From Deltaproteobacteria bacterium (GTDB taxonomy: Bacteria > SAR324 > NAC60-12): a stretch of DNA of 16,402 nucleotides. Each line of letters opens with the position of its first letter. The stretch's first letter is position 1. The stretch is from positions 1-16,402 of the forward strand of contig PBZZ01000092.1 in NCBI GenBank assembly GCA_002730365.1, given 5' to 3'. This document shows positions 8,852-16,402 of this stretch, in pieces. The position numbers were made by a program, and so were the translations under genes. The notes beneath the pieces were generated by a model. The model worked only from the letters and a program-made list of their open reading frames with translations, had not been told where the DNA came from and did no database searches.

Positions 8852-9253
8852 ATGTCGAGCCTGCCGGACGTTTACTTTCAGACTCGATTCCGTTCCAGCG
8901 CTCCAGTTCTCCAGTGGCCAAAAGCTTTTGCGATAGTCACGGCTTGGCCTACTACGGGTGAGATTTGGTCTGAAGAAGAAATTCAGATTCAGGCAAAGCG
9001 TCTACAAGAAGTCTTGAAGCAGCGTGACGCCTGGCGTGCAGAGTTGACGGGCTATTCTCCTGAGGATGGTCATGCTGAACCAGGATGGGCAGTGGAACTG
9101 AATTTTGATGAAGCCTGTACCTTGGGTCTCTTTTTTCGCCAGCACGCTCTCTACTGGGTTGTGGAAGATCAATTGTTTGTCAGTCTTTGTGATTCAGAAC
9201 GGCAGCCTGTTCTTGTAGGTAGTTTTCGAGATAAGCTGGATAGAAATTTCTAG
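8852..9253 (+). CDS. DUF3293 family protein
   Basis: This 133-residue protein resembles the DUF3293 family of unknown function. Family-like stretches are FAIVTAWPTTGEIWSEEE (26-43), GYSPEDGHAEPGWAV (67-81) and LGLFFRQHALYWVVEDQLFV (91-110). No signal peptide or membrane segment is seen, so it is probably cytoplasmic. There is no clear Shine-Dalgarno sequence before the ATG. It lies 42 bp after the aldo/keto reductase and 82 bp before the next gene. Its function is not known and the neighbours do not suggest one. Confidence 0.75.
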   Translation: MSSLPDVYFQTRFRSSAPVLQWPKAFAIVTAWPTTGEIWSEEEIQIQAKRLQEVLKQRDAWRAELTGYSPEDGHAEPGWAVELNFDEACTLGLFFRQHALYWVVEDQLFVSLCDSERQPVLVGSFRDKLDRNF

Positions 9254-9335
9254 ATGAGCACTGCGTTTAAGAATTGAACGAGGCAAAAAACGTTCATTTA
9301 CACAAGTAGTCCTCTGCGATCTATCTTCTGAATCA

Positions 9336-9905
9336 ATGATGGATACCAAAGAAAAACTACGCCGCTTAAGAGCCAAGGCTGAAGAACGAGAACGAGTTCG
9401 TGAAGAACAACTCCAGAATAAAGATTCTCTGGAGGCCATACGGGAAGTCTATGGTCTGAGCGAGCTAGAACTCCAAAAACTCGAGCAGGAAGTTGACGCA
9501 GAGTATGCTGCCGAGCAAAAGGCTGAACAACGTCAATTTCAGCATCGTTACGGCAATTGGTCGTCCATCAAGCAGCTGTTGTTTACCGCTAAAGGTAGAC
9601 TTTCGCGTGGTGACTTCTGGTTGGCGGAATTGGGAGTGTTCGTTGTTCATTCACTGATTGCTGCTTCAGCGGTAACGTATCCAGTGCTAGGTATTTTAAC
9701 ACTAATTTGTTGGCTAGCGCACATCAACTTGGCGATCAAACGTAGTCATGATCGGGGTTACCCCGGGTGGTTCCTGATACTGGGTTGCGTGCCACTGCTC
9801 CAATTTTGGCCGATAGTAGAACTTTTCTTTCTAGCCGGGGAAAACGGCGAGAATCGTTTTGGTCCAGAACCCATAGGATTTGATTCTACACACAATCCTA
9901 ACTGA
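9336..9905 (+). CDS. DUF805 membrane protein with charged N-terminal helix
   Basis: This 189-residue protein has two parts. Residues 1-70 are highly charged (runs of Lys, Arg, Glu and Gln) and predicted by eye to be a long helix or coiled coil. Residues 78-182 match DUF805: the region opens with LLFTAKGRLSRGDFW, has hydrophobic segments at about 97-133 and 144-168, carries NLAIKRSHDRGYPGWFL between them, and ends with GENGENRFGPEPIG. DUF805 proteins are small inner-membrane proteins of unknown function (YhaH-like). Most are little more than the membrane domain, so the extra cytoplasmic helix is an addition. It lies 81 bp upstream of pheS on the same strand. Start ATG-ATG; either could serve. 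Confidence 0.8.
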   Translation: MMDTKEKLRRLRAKAEERERVREEQLQNKDSLEAIREVYGLSELELQKLEQEVDAEYAAEQKAEQRQFQHRYGNWSSIKQLLFTAKGRLSRGDFWLAELGVFVVHSLIAASAVTYPVLGILTLICWLAHINLAIKRSHDRGYPGWFLILGCVPLLQFWPIVELFFLAGENGENRFGPEPIGFDSTHNPN

Positions 9906-9986
9906 CTTCTTCCTTGCGCAATTGCTGGATTCCCTTCAAGGTAAACGCTTCTTCTTATTGATTTGAATTCTTACTTAAAATTCTGA

Positions 9987-11009
9987 ATGCAAGACCAAAT
10001 TCACACTCTCAAACAGCAGGCATTAGACGATCTTCGGCAAGTAAGCAATACAGAATCTCTACCGGGTTGGTTCCGTGATTATTTGGGTAAGAAGGGAGCA
10101 GTAACAGCGCTACTCAAACAACTTGGAACTGTTGAGGCTGAAGAACGACCCCAGGTGGGTAAAGCCATCAATGATCTTAAAGCCGAATTGCAAGATTCCT
10201 TCGATGCTTTACAGGAGCGTTTGCGCCAGCAGAAGATGGAACAGGAGATCGCTTCCGACTCAATTGATGTCACACTCCCTGGACGACCTTTTCCTACCGG
10301 ACATCTCCACCTGACTACACAGACACTGCGCAAAATCTATCAAATCTTTGCTGAGATGGGTTTTCAAGTTTACGAAGCTCCAGATGTGGAAACAGACGCC
10401 TATAATTTTCAGGCGCTCAATATTCCCGAGTATCACCCTGCAAGGGACATGTGGGATACCTTCTGGGTTAACAAGGAAGTGGTATTACGAACCCATACCT
10501 CACCAGGCCAGATCCGAGCGATGAAGGAATTTGGACCAGAACCTATTCGCGTGATTCTACCTGGTAAATGCTATCGATATGAGCAGATCACTCCTCGATC
10601 GGAACACCAGTTCTATCAGGTCGAAGGTCTGGTGTTGGGCCACAAGATCCGGATGACAGATCTGATTGGGGTAATGAATGAGTTTGCGCGCAAGATGTAT
10701 GGTAGCGAGCGCAAGACACGGATTCGTGGAAGCTACTTCCCATTCACAGAACCGAGCATTGAGATTGATATGGACTGCATCCTTTGCGCAGGAGAAGGCT
10801 GCCGGGTTTGCAAGTACACATCTTGGCTTGAGGTTGCTGGCGCTGGCATGGTTCATCCAGTTGTCTTGAAAAATGGTGGCTACGATCCAGATGTTTGGAG
10901 TGGCTTTGCTTTCGGTATGGGAGTGGAGCGACCAGCGATGCTCAAGCATGGCATCAGCGATATCAGATACTTCTACGGTAACAACCTACAATTTCTGCAG
11001 CAGTTCTGA
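9987..11009 (+). CDS. pheS: Phenylalanine--tRNA ligase alpha subunit
   Basis: This 340-residue class II aminoacyl-tRNA synthetase subunit attaches phenylalanine to tRNA-Phe as part of an (alpha-beta)2 enzyme. The N-terminal ~85 residues form the tRNA-binding coiled coil. The catalytic core shows HPARDMWDTFW, then RTHTSPGQIR, CYRYEQITPRSEHQFYQVEG and GFAFGMGVERPAMLKHGI (motif 3). A C-X2-C-X4-C-X2-C set at C264, C267, C272 and C275 forms a zinc-ribbon-like insert found in only some bacterial lineages. The family usually has TGW after the insert; here it is TSW. No Shine-Dalgarno is clear, and a TAAAAT at 9976-9981 lies very close to the ATG. pheT, usually next, is absent from the window; an ABC ATPase follows 45 bp later. 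Confidence 0.96.
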   Translation: MQDQIHTLKQQALDDLRQVSNTESLPGWFRDYLGKKGAVTALLKQLGTVEAEERPQVGKAINDLKAELQDSFDALQERLRQQKMEQEIASDSIDVTLPGRPFPTGHLHLTTQTLRKIYQIFAEMGFQVYEAPDVETDAYNFQALNIPEYHPARDMWDTFWVNKEVVLRTHTSPGQIRAMKEFGPEPIRVILPGKCYRYEQITPRSEHQFYQVEGLVLGHKIRMTDLIGVMNEFARKMYGSERKTRIRGSYFPFTEPSIEIDMDCILCAGEGCRVCKYTSWLEVAGAGMVHPVVLKNGGYDPDVWSGFAFGMGVERPAMLKHGISDIRYFYGNNLQFLQQF

Positions 11010-11054
11010 GTTTGGTCATCCTCTGCCTGTTATCCTGCTGGCTGTGATCTTTCC

Positions 11055-11753
11055 ATGACCGCTCTTCTTGGGCTGCGTAATCTGAGCAAACGCTTTGGTT
11101 ATCGTACGATCCTTCAGGAACTGAATCTGGATATTCAAGCGGGAGAATGCGTTCTCCTGCTAGGCAACAACGGGGCGGGCAAGTCTACGCTTTTACGGCT
11201 CTGTGCGACCCTGCTCAAGCCGCAGCAGGGACAGATCCTGTATGAGGGAATGCCAATTGACGAAGATAAGCATCGCTACCTCAGAGATATGGGTAGCATT
11301 GCCCACGAAAGCCGCCTCTACGGAGATCTTACCCCGAGAGAGAACCTCCACTTTTTTGGGGTTCTCTATGAATTGAAGGATTTGCCACAGCGAATTCCCC
11401 AAGCACTGCAGGATGTTCAACTCAGCCACGCCATCGACCTCCCCGTCAAGACCTTTAGCAGTGGAATGACCAAACGGACGGCAATTGCTCGGCTGCTGTT
11501 GCAGCAACCAAAGCTCTTATTGCTGGATGAACCCTACACAGGATTGGATCAGAATTCAGTTCGATGGTTTCAGGAATATCTCCTTGATTTTAGAAACCAA
11601 GGAGGAACCTTGTTGCTTGTGACTCATCAACTGGAACTTGGATTGGAGTTAGCCTCTCGGGTACTCCTACTCAGTCACTGCAGGATTGTAAAAGATCAAT
11701 TATCCTCCACGATAAATCTCTCTGAATGCCAGCAATGGCTCAGTCAGTCATGA
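11055..11753 (+). CDS. ABC transporter ATP-binding protein, CcmA-like
   Basis: This 232-residue protein is a single ABC ATPase domain. It shows Walker A GNNGAGKST (37-45), a Q-loop region reading IAHESRLYGDLTPRENL (82-98), the signature FSSGMTKR (134-141), Walker B LLLLDEP (154-160), D-loop GLD and the H-loop H191 in LVTHQ. The signature of form S-x-G-M and the LYGDLTPRENL stretch resemble CcmA, the ATPase of the cytochrome c haem exporter, but no CcmB or other permease is in the window, so the substrate stays open. It overlaps the following U32-like gene by 4 bp (ATGA), implying joint translation. The final 40 residues are not clearly conserved. Confidence 0.85.
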   Translation: MTALLGLRNLSKRFGYRTILQELNLDIQAGECVLLLGNNGAGKSTLLRLCATLLKPQQGQILYEGMPIDEDKHRYLRDMGSIAHESRLYGDLTPRENLHFFGVLYELKDLPQRIPQALQDVQLSHAIDLPVKTFSSGMTKRTAIARLLLQQPKLLLLDEPYTGLDQNSVRWFQEYLLDFRNQGGTLLLVTHQLELGLELASRVLLLSHCRIVKDQLSSTINLSECQQWLSQS

Positions 11754-12919
11754 TCCAAACTATCACCCAAATTGATTCTGTAGAACAGCTAGAAAAGCTT
11801 CCATTCGATTCTGTTTCAGAGGTGATTCTCACACATAAGCGATTGAGTCGACTTGGAAAATTGGAAACAGAACCGTTGCTAGAACTTGCTGAACAGGCTC
11901 ATAAAAGAGGCCTTAGGGTCTGTCTACAGTGGGATCTGCTGGCAACAGAAAATGACTTTCGAAGAATGTTACAGGAGGTTCTGGAGCAGATTCCCCTAAG
12001 TTCATTTGACGCAATCCGTGTTCAAGATATTGGTGCCTTGGAGTGGTTGAGGCAACATCCTACCAAGCCTAAGATCCACTGGATTGCTGAGACAGGTTAC
12101 CATAATCTGCTTAGTCTAAAGCGCTTAGTTGAATATGTGGGGTCAACGCTGGAGCGAATTGTTCTGTCGACAGAGTTACCCCTCTCAATTCTAAGCGAGT
12201 ACTGCAGAGAACTGTCTGTCTCATGTGAGTTGTTGGCTGTGGGGCGCATTCTATTGTTTTATAGTCCCAGAAAACTGCTTTCACCGGTGATCGGCTCTCC
12301 AGATGAGATGACCCTGGCCACAGTAACCTCGACAGATCAGCACCGTCATGAATTTCCAGTTCTAGAGCACCAGCATGGAACCCTGATGTTCCACCATCGG
12401 GATCTTTTCTTACTGGATCGGATTGAAGATCTTCGAACGAGTGGGTTGCGCTGTTTGCGTTTTGACATACAACACATAGAACCGCAGATCTGGTTACCTC
12501 AACTAAAACAAGTGGTTAGGGAAGGCCAGGACTCAGATGGCAAACAAATCAGATCTAGTTGGCCAATGCAGACAACGCAGGGATTTTTCAGAGCGAATCG
12601 AACCGAACGCCCGATTGAAAAACTGAAAAACCCTAACTTGCGTTATTTGGATGGAGAAGTGGTTGGATATGTTCTGGAAGTGGCGAGTCGAGAATATATG
12701 GCGGTTGCCAGTCGGCGTAGTTTTGCTCGGGGTGATAAGATGATTTTGATTACACCGGAAGGGAAACGAATCCCTTTTGCAGTGGAAGACTTGCGGAATT
12801 GGGAGAAGCAGGAGGTAGAGGTAGCGGAGGTAGGAGGCTTATGGCTGCTTCCTCATGAGCGTTCAGCCACAGCCCAGTCTTTGCTTTATTTCGCAGAGTT
12901 TTTTTCAGATGGAGATTGA
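11750..12919 (+). CDS. U32-peptidase-family-like protein lacking the cysteine motif
   Basis: This 389-residue protein looks like a divergent member of the U32 'peptidase' family, known from tRNA and rRNA hydroxylation (TrhP, RlhA) and ubiquinone hydroxylation (UbiU/UbiV) proteins that hold a 4Fe-4S cluster. Matching parts are a barrel with LAEQAHKRGLRVCLQWD (47-62), RVQDIGALEWLR (90-101), CELLAVGRILLFYSPRKLLSP (159-179), then FHHRDLFLLDRIEDLRTSGL (214-233), QGFFRANRTE (277-286) and a C-terminal beta domain with GDKMILITPEGKRIPF (328-343). Only four cysteines are present (58, 152, 159, 235), and none lies in the 175-200 region where the family carries its conserved cysteine cluster. Start at 11750 overlaps the ABC gene; 11726 and 11735 are also possible. 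Confidence 0.65.
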   Translation: MIQTITQIDSVEQLEKLPFDSVSEVILTHKRLSRLGKLETEPLLELAEQAHKRGLRVCLQWDLLATENDFRRMLQEVLEQIPLSSFDAIRVQDIGALEWLRQHPTKPKIHWIAETGYHNLLSLKRLVEYVGSTLERIVLSTELPLSILSEYCRELSVSCELLAVGRILLFYSPRKLLSPVIGSPDEMTLATVTSTDQHRHEFPVLEHQHGTLMFHHRDLFLLDRIEDLRTSGLRCLRFDIQHIEPQIWLPQLKQVVREGQDSDGKQIRSSWPMQTTQGFFRANRTERPIEKLKNPNLRYLDGEVVGYVLEVASREYMAVASRRSFARGDKMILITPEGKRIPFAVEDLRNWEKQEVEVAEVGGLWLLPHERSATAQSLLYFAEFFSDGD

Positions 12920-13590
12920 GGAGGTATTCGGGTATCCCGCAGCAGATCCGAAACTCCCTTTTCCGACATTCCCATGAAGGCCCCAACGGTGGCTCCCATG
13001 ATGCCTGCCATCGCTGCGCCGATTCCTACACTAGTACTCACTCCCAGTTTCATTGACTCATCCATCATGTCCAATGCCGATTCAGCAAGTTGCTGGCTAG
13101 CTTCTGCGGCTTCAATCGCATTTTGAGCAAGTTGCTTGTTGAGTTGAAGGGCCATCGTTGCTGCACTCACTTGAGAGGCTTTTACACGATGCTTGGGCAG
13201 ACTGGAGTTGGCGAGCTTTTCAATCTCACTTAGGTTTTCGCTGAAAAGACGTTCGGATAGATCACTCAATGAATCTTCGTCCAATTCACGGATCATCTGA
13301 TAAAGCAGTTCAATCTCACTACGTCCAAACAGCAAAAACACAGGATTGACGTTAAGAGCTAAGGCAATTCCTGCAATCGTGGAAAGTCTTGGATCAACTT
13401 CCCCTCTCTCGATTTGAGCGATGGCAGTGGTCGAATGTCCTGAATCTTCTGCCAGTTGCTCTTGGGTGTAGGTACGTCCGAGCACTTTCGCTTTTGCTTT
13501 GCGCGCCGAGATGATGTTTTTCGCAAGAGTAGCGCGTAGCTCTTCTTTGATTTTGGAACCATCAAGGGCTTCCGACACATGAGTATTCAT
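12886..13590 (-). CDS. XRE-family helix-turn-helix protein with hydrophobic C-terminal segment
   Basis: This 234-residue protein has an XRE/Cro-type HTH at about residues 22-90, seen as YTQEQLAEDSGHSTTAIAQIERG (two halves within 41-63) followed by LSTIAGIALALNVNPVFLLFG. A helical linker rich in Glu, Gln and Ala (91-180) leads to a glycine-rich hydrophobic stretch, GVSTSVGIGAAMAGIMGATV and on to about residue 208, then a short polar tail. The stretch could be a membrane helix or a helix packing against a partner. The start overlaps the stop of the 84-residue gene by 4 bp. The 3' end overlaps the U32-like gene on the other strand by 34 bp. The regulated target is unknown; autoregulation of the two-gene unit is possible. 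Confidence 0.8.
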   Translation of the reverse strand: MNTHVSEALDGSKIKEELRATLAKNIISARKAKAKVLGRTYTQEQLAEDSGHSTTAIAQIERGEVDPRLSTIAGIALALNVNPVFLLFGRSEIELLYQMIRELDEDSLSDLSERLFSENLSEIEKLANSSLPKHRVKASQVSAATMALQLNKQLAQNAIEAAEASQQLAESALDMMDESMKLGVSTSVGIGAAMAGIMGATVGAFMGMSEKGVSDLLRDTRIPPQSPSEKNSAK

Positions 13591-13841
13591 TGCTTATCCT
13601 GCCAGAAGTTACCCTGATTTGATACGATTTCCGATCCTAGTTGCTGATACTGTCGGATTCGTTCGTACATATTCCCAATAGCGTTCGATTGTAACTGCTC
13701 TAATGCCTGAGTCAGTTGGGATGAGAGCAAAATTGCTCCCCACATTCCAATAGGTAGCCGAGCCAGCGCCTTTTGCCAGGCTTCGATTGTGGCTGGATTC
13801 TCGTCAGAATTGCGCTGCAGCACTTGCCAAACTGGAAACAT
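13587..13841 (-). CDS. Small hypothetical protein, coupled to the XRE regulator
   Basis: I do not recognise this 84-residue protein. The sequence starts MFPVWQVLQRNSDENPATIE, contains a moderately hydrophobic part (LPIGMWGAILLSSQL, 29-43) and then an amphipathic, Gln-rich helix (residues 44-75). It is acceptable as a gene because GGAG (CTCC on the + strand at 13847-13850) lies 5 bp before the ATG and its TGA overlaps the ATG of the XRE gene. The helical make-up of its second half resembles the linker of the XRE protein in composition, which may mean the two proteins pair, but this is inference. Confidence 0.65.
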   Translation of the reverse strand: MFPVWQVLQRNSDENPATIEAWQKALARLPIGMWGAILLSSQLTQALEQLQSNAIGNMYERIRQYQQLGSEIVSNQGNFWQDKQ

Positions 13842-13924
13842 CGATTCTCCATCTAAAAAAATACAACAAGTCCTGAAAAACGGTAGGAATACTGTGCTTT
13901 TGAGACAAGCATTGGATCAGCGGT

Positions 13925-13953
13925 ACAATAGTGAACTTGCTATTAAATTACAA
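13925..13953 (-). promoter_or_regulatory. Possible promoter of the small-protein/XRE unit
   Basis: Read on the minus strand, TTGTAA (plus-strand 13948-13953) is separated by 17 bp from TATTGT (plus-strand 13925-13930). Each hexamer matches 4 of 6 consensus positions. It lies about 84 bp upstream of the 84-residue gene, in the 238-bp gap after nrdJ. No clear operator palindrome was found next to it. It is a by-eye call in an AT-rich region. Confidence 0.35.
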
Positions 13954-14037
13954 GAATAATTGCTTTTTAAGCAGCTAGGAATGATTTGACGATTTGTAAT
14001 TGAAAACGGAGGAAAGTGATGAATTTAGGAGGGGGTA

Positions 14038-14061
14038 GGCATCTCTGGCAGACGAGATGCC
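14038..14061 (-). terminator. Hairpin downstream of nrdJ, possible terminator
   Basis: A perfect 8-bp inverted repeat, GGCATCTC (14038-14045) and GAGATGCC (14054-14061), with an 8-base loop, lies about 18 bases after the nrdJ stop on the minus strand. The sequence after it on that strand is C-rich and lacks a T run, so it is not a classical intrinsic terminator. It could stabilise the 3' end or act with Rho. Confidence 0.4.
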
Positions 14062-14079
14062 CTTCAAGCTTGAGGAAAC

Positions 14080-16402
14080 TCAGGAGCAGCCACTGGTGTG
14101 ACCACAGGAGACGCATTTTAGACAAGCTCCATTCCGGACCATGGTGAATTGACCACAATTTCCGCAGTTCTCACCTTCGTATCCCTTAGTCCGAGCTTCG
14201 CGAATCAATTCATTTCGACTGCGTCCTTCCATGTTCCAGTCACCCAGCAGAGAGAGCATCCCATGATGTGAAAGATCACTGTCACTGGTTTCTGTTGCCA
14301 AACCGTTGCCGTTGTAGCTGCCTTGCGCAGCCCCTGCATCTCCAACAGCAGTTTCTTCGTCAGTCGTGCGAGCAAGGTAGGCCTGACTTTCTTCGAGGGT
14401 CAGTGTTCGCTCAGAGACAACTTTCTCGTCATGATACTCTGGTGGACTGATTTGCTTACCATAAGAGTGCAGGGAACTGGAACGTAGGTCTTCTGGTGCT
14501 ATGTGTGCCAGATCAGTTCGGTCTAGGTAAGTGATGGCTAGTTCGCGGAAGATGTAATCAATGATTGAAGTACTGACCTTGATCGCATCGTTACCTTGAA
14601 CCATGCCGTTTGGCTCAAAGCGAGTGAAGACGAAGGCTTCGACATATTCTTCTAAGGGTACACCGTGCTGCAATCCCAAGGAAACTGCGATTGCAAAGCA
14701 GTTCATCATACTCCGGAATGCAGCTCCTTCCTTATGCATATCCAGGAAGACCTCACCCAGTTGTCCATCTTCATACTCTCCAGTTCTCAGGTAGAGCTTG
14801 TGGCCACCGATAGTCGCTTTCTGTGTATAGCCCTTGCGTCTGCCGGGCAGTTTTCTACGTTTAGCAATGTAGCGGTGAATAACTTTCTCAGCGATGCGCA
14901 CTTCGCGGGGTTGTGCAGGAAGCAGCTCTTCATCCAACTCTTCATCAAAATCACCAATATCATCAACAGCACTGGTATTCAGCGGTTGGCTGAGCTTTGA
15001 GCCATCTCGATAAAGAGCATTGCACTTGAGTCCAAGCTGCCAGGAGAGATGGTAAACGTCTTTGATGTCCTCAACAGAGGCTTGCCCAGGCAGATTGATA
15101 GTTTTCGAAATAGAACCTGAGATAAAAGGCTGTGCGATAGCCATCATGCGCACATGGGATTCAGCAGACAGGTAGCGTTTCCCTTTCTTGCCGCACTTGT
15201 TAGCACAATCAAATACATCGTAGTCGGAACGCTTCAGATGCGGGGCATCCTCAATAGTCATGGTGCCACAGACATAGTCGTTGGCGGCATCGATTTCTGA
15301 TTCATGGAAACCTAGATGCTGAAGAATACTGAATTCTGGGTGATTCAGTTGGTCCTCACTGATTCCCAAGGTCTTTATGCAGAAATTATCGCTGAGTACC
15401 CAACGGTTAAAGACAAATCGGATGTCAAAGGCTGCGGGCAATTGTCCTTCGATGATTTGTAGCAATTCTTCGGTGAAACCCTTCTGACGAAGCACCTCTG
15501 GGTTGATGCAGGGACTGCCACTGAGAGAACCACGTCCCTTGGTGTAATTGACGATGTCCTGAACCTGCTGCTCGCTATAGCCCAATTTGACGAGGGCAGG
15601 TGGGATCGACTGGTTGATGATCTTGAAATATCCCCCACCAGCGAGCTTCTTGAACTTGACCAACGCAAAGTCAGGCTCAATTCCAGTAGTGTCACAGTCC
15701 ATCAGCAATCCAATGGTCCCCGTAGGAGCAATGACTGTCACCTGAGCATTACGGAATCCATGCTGTTCGCCGAGTTCTACAGCTCGATCCGCATCAGCCT
15801 GTGCCGCTTGCAGCAACTCAGGGGGACAATGCTGACTGTCAATAGCCACTGGTTTGATGGTCAGCCCTTCGTATTCGCGATCTGAGGCACGGTAAGCAGC
15901 CCTACGATGATTTCTCAGCACACGCAGCATTCCATCTTTATTTCTTTCATAGCCCGAGAATGGACCCAACTCGGATGCCATTTCTGCAGAAGCTGCGTAA
16001 GCACTCATGTGCATGATGCAGGTGATTGCCCCACAGATTGCTCGGGCCTTTTCTGAGTCATAAGGAATTCCATTGACCATCAGGAATGTTCCTAGGTTTG
16101 CGTAGCCAAGGCCAAGAGTTCGGAACTCGTAAGATAACTCTGCAATCTGTCGACTTGGGAATTGAGCCATCAGGACGCTGATTTCGAGAACGATAGTCCA
16201 GAGCCGAACTGCGTGCCGGAACCGCTCAATGTCTAGTTCTCCATTCTCATCTTGGAAACGAAGGAGATTCAGGGATGCCAGATTACAGGCAGTATCATCC
16301 AGAAACATGTATTCACTGCAGGGATTCGATGCTCGGATTGGACCGTCGACTTCGCAGGTATGCCATTCGTTAATGGTTGAGTCGAATTGTAATCCTGGGT
16401 CA
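14080..16402 (-). CDS. nrdJ: Class II (B12-dependent) ribonucleotide reductase, N-terminus beyond window
   Basis: This is the C-terminal 773 residues of an adenosylcobalamin-dependent ribonucleotide reductase, which makes deoxyribonucleotides without oxygen-dependent radical generation. The frame stays open to the window edge, so the start and probably about 400 residues lie outside. The catalytic motif N-P-C-S-E (16312-16326) carries the active-site Cys and Glu. Next are the loop [30 protein letters not shown] and [13 protein letters not shown]. The [20 protein letters not shown] and [20 protein letters not shown] regions are typical of the ~1,200-residue NrdJ type. The tail has a CXXC pair (CGNCG) and [14 protein letters not shown], a zinc-ribbon-like end with redox-capable cysteines. 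The stop at 14080 gives a complete C-terminus. Confidence 0.95.
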   Translation of the reverse strand, partial: DPGLQFDSTINEWHTCEVDGPIRASNPCSEYMFLDDTACNLASLNLLRFQDENGELDIERFRHAVRLWTIVLEISVLMAQFPSRQIAELSYEFRTLGLGYANLGTFLMVNGIPYDSEKARAICGAITCIMHMSAYAASAEMASELGPFSGYERNKDGMLRVLRNHRRAAYRASDREYEGLTIKPVAIDSQHCPPELLQAAQADADRAVELGEQHGFRNAQVTVIAPTGTIGLLMDCDTTGIEPDFALVKFKKLAGGGYFKIINQSIPPALVKLGYSEQQVQDIVNYTKGRGSLSGSPCINPEVLRQKGFTEELLQIIEGQLPAAFDIRFVFNRWVLSDNFCIKTLGISEDQLNHPEFSILQHLGFHESEIDAANDYVCGTMTIEDAPHLKRSDYDVFDCANKCGKKGKRYLSAESHVRMMAIAQPFISGSISKTINLPGQASVEDIKDVYHLSWQLGLKCNALYRDGSKLSQPLNTSAVDDIGDFDEELDEELLPAQPREVRIAEKVIHRYIAKRRKLPGRRKGYTQKATIGGHKLYLRTGEYEDGQLGEVFLDMHKEGAAFRSMMNCFAIAVSLGLQHGVPLEEYVEAFVFTRFEPNGMVQGNDAIKVSTSIIDYIFRELAITYLDRTDLAHIAPEDLRSSSLHSYGKQISPPEYHDEKVVSERTLTLEESQAYLARTTDEETAVGDAGAAQGSYNGNGLATETSDSDLSHHGMLSLLGDWNMEGRSRNELIREARTKGYEGENCGNCGQFTMVRNGACLKCVSCGHTSGCS

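Noticed and set aside
10557..10949. Minus-strand open frame (130 codons) opposite pheS
   Set aside because: It is the shadow of conserved PheS core coding sequence and resembles no protein.
13958..13975. Short inverted repeat TGCTT/AAGCA as a terminator
   Set aside because: A 5-bp A/T-rich stem with a 3-base loop is too weak, and no T run follows on the minus strand.

Overview
The window looks like a chromosomal segment of a Gram-negative, probably aerobic heterotrophic bacterium of roughly 50% GC. The lineage cannot be fixed from sequence alone. The PheS subunit carries a four-cysteine zinc-ribbon-like insert seen more in delta-type proteobacteria and some other phyla than in alpha-, beta- or gammaproteobacteria. 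The ribonucleotide reductase is the large B12-dependent class II type. A marine or environmental delta-like or SAR324-like lineage is a weak guess only.

Region 1 (219-8809, + strand) is a compact catabolic operon encoding the complete protocatechuate 4,5-cleavage (meta) pathway. Gene order is ligK - galD/ligU - DUF1932 reductase - ligJ - ligI - ligA - ligB - [mazE-mazF] - ligC - aldo/keto reductase. LigAB opens protocatechuate, LigC oxidises the hemiacetal to 2-pyrone-4,6-dicarboxylate, LigI hydrolyses it, GalD/LigU tautomerises 4-oxalomesaconate, LigJ hydrates it, and LigK splits the product to pyruvate and oxaloacetate. Genes lie almost in the reverse of the biochemical order, and most neighbours overlap or abut. 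Two oxidoreductases in the operon (DUF1932 type and AKR) have no assigned step. A MazEF-type toxin-antitoxin pair, with its own apparent promoter and palindromic operator, sits between ligB and ligC.

Region 2 (8852-12919, + strand) is housekeeping and hypothetical: a DUF3293 protein, a DUF805 membrane protein with a charged N-terminal helix, pheS without an adjacent pheT, and a translationally coupled pair made of a CcmA-like ABC ATPase and a U32-peptidase-like protein that has lost the family's usual cysteine motif.

Region 3 (12886-16402, - strand) holds a two-gene unit (a small unrecognised protein followed by an XRE-family regulator with a glycine-rich hydrophobic C-terminal segment), then a 238-bp gap, then the C-terminal two thirds of nrdJ, which runs off the window edge. 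The XRE gene and the U32-like gene overlap tail to tail by 34 bp.

No tRNA, rRNA, insertion sequence, CRISPR array or phage gene was seen. No stretch longer than 300 bp lacks a gene.
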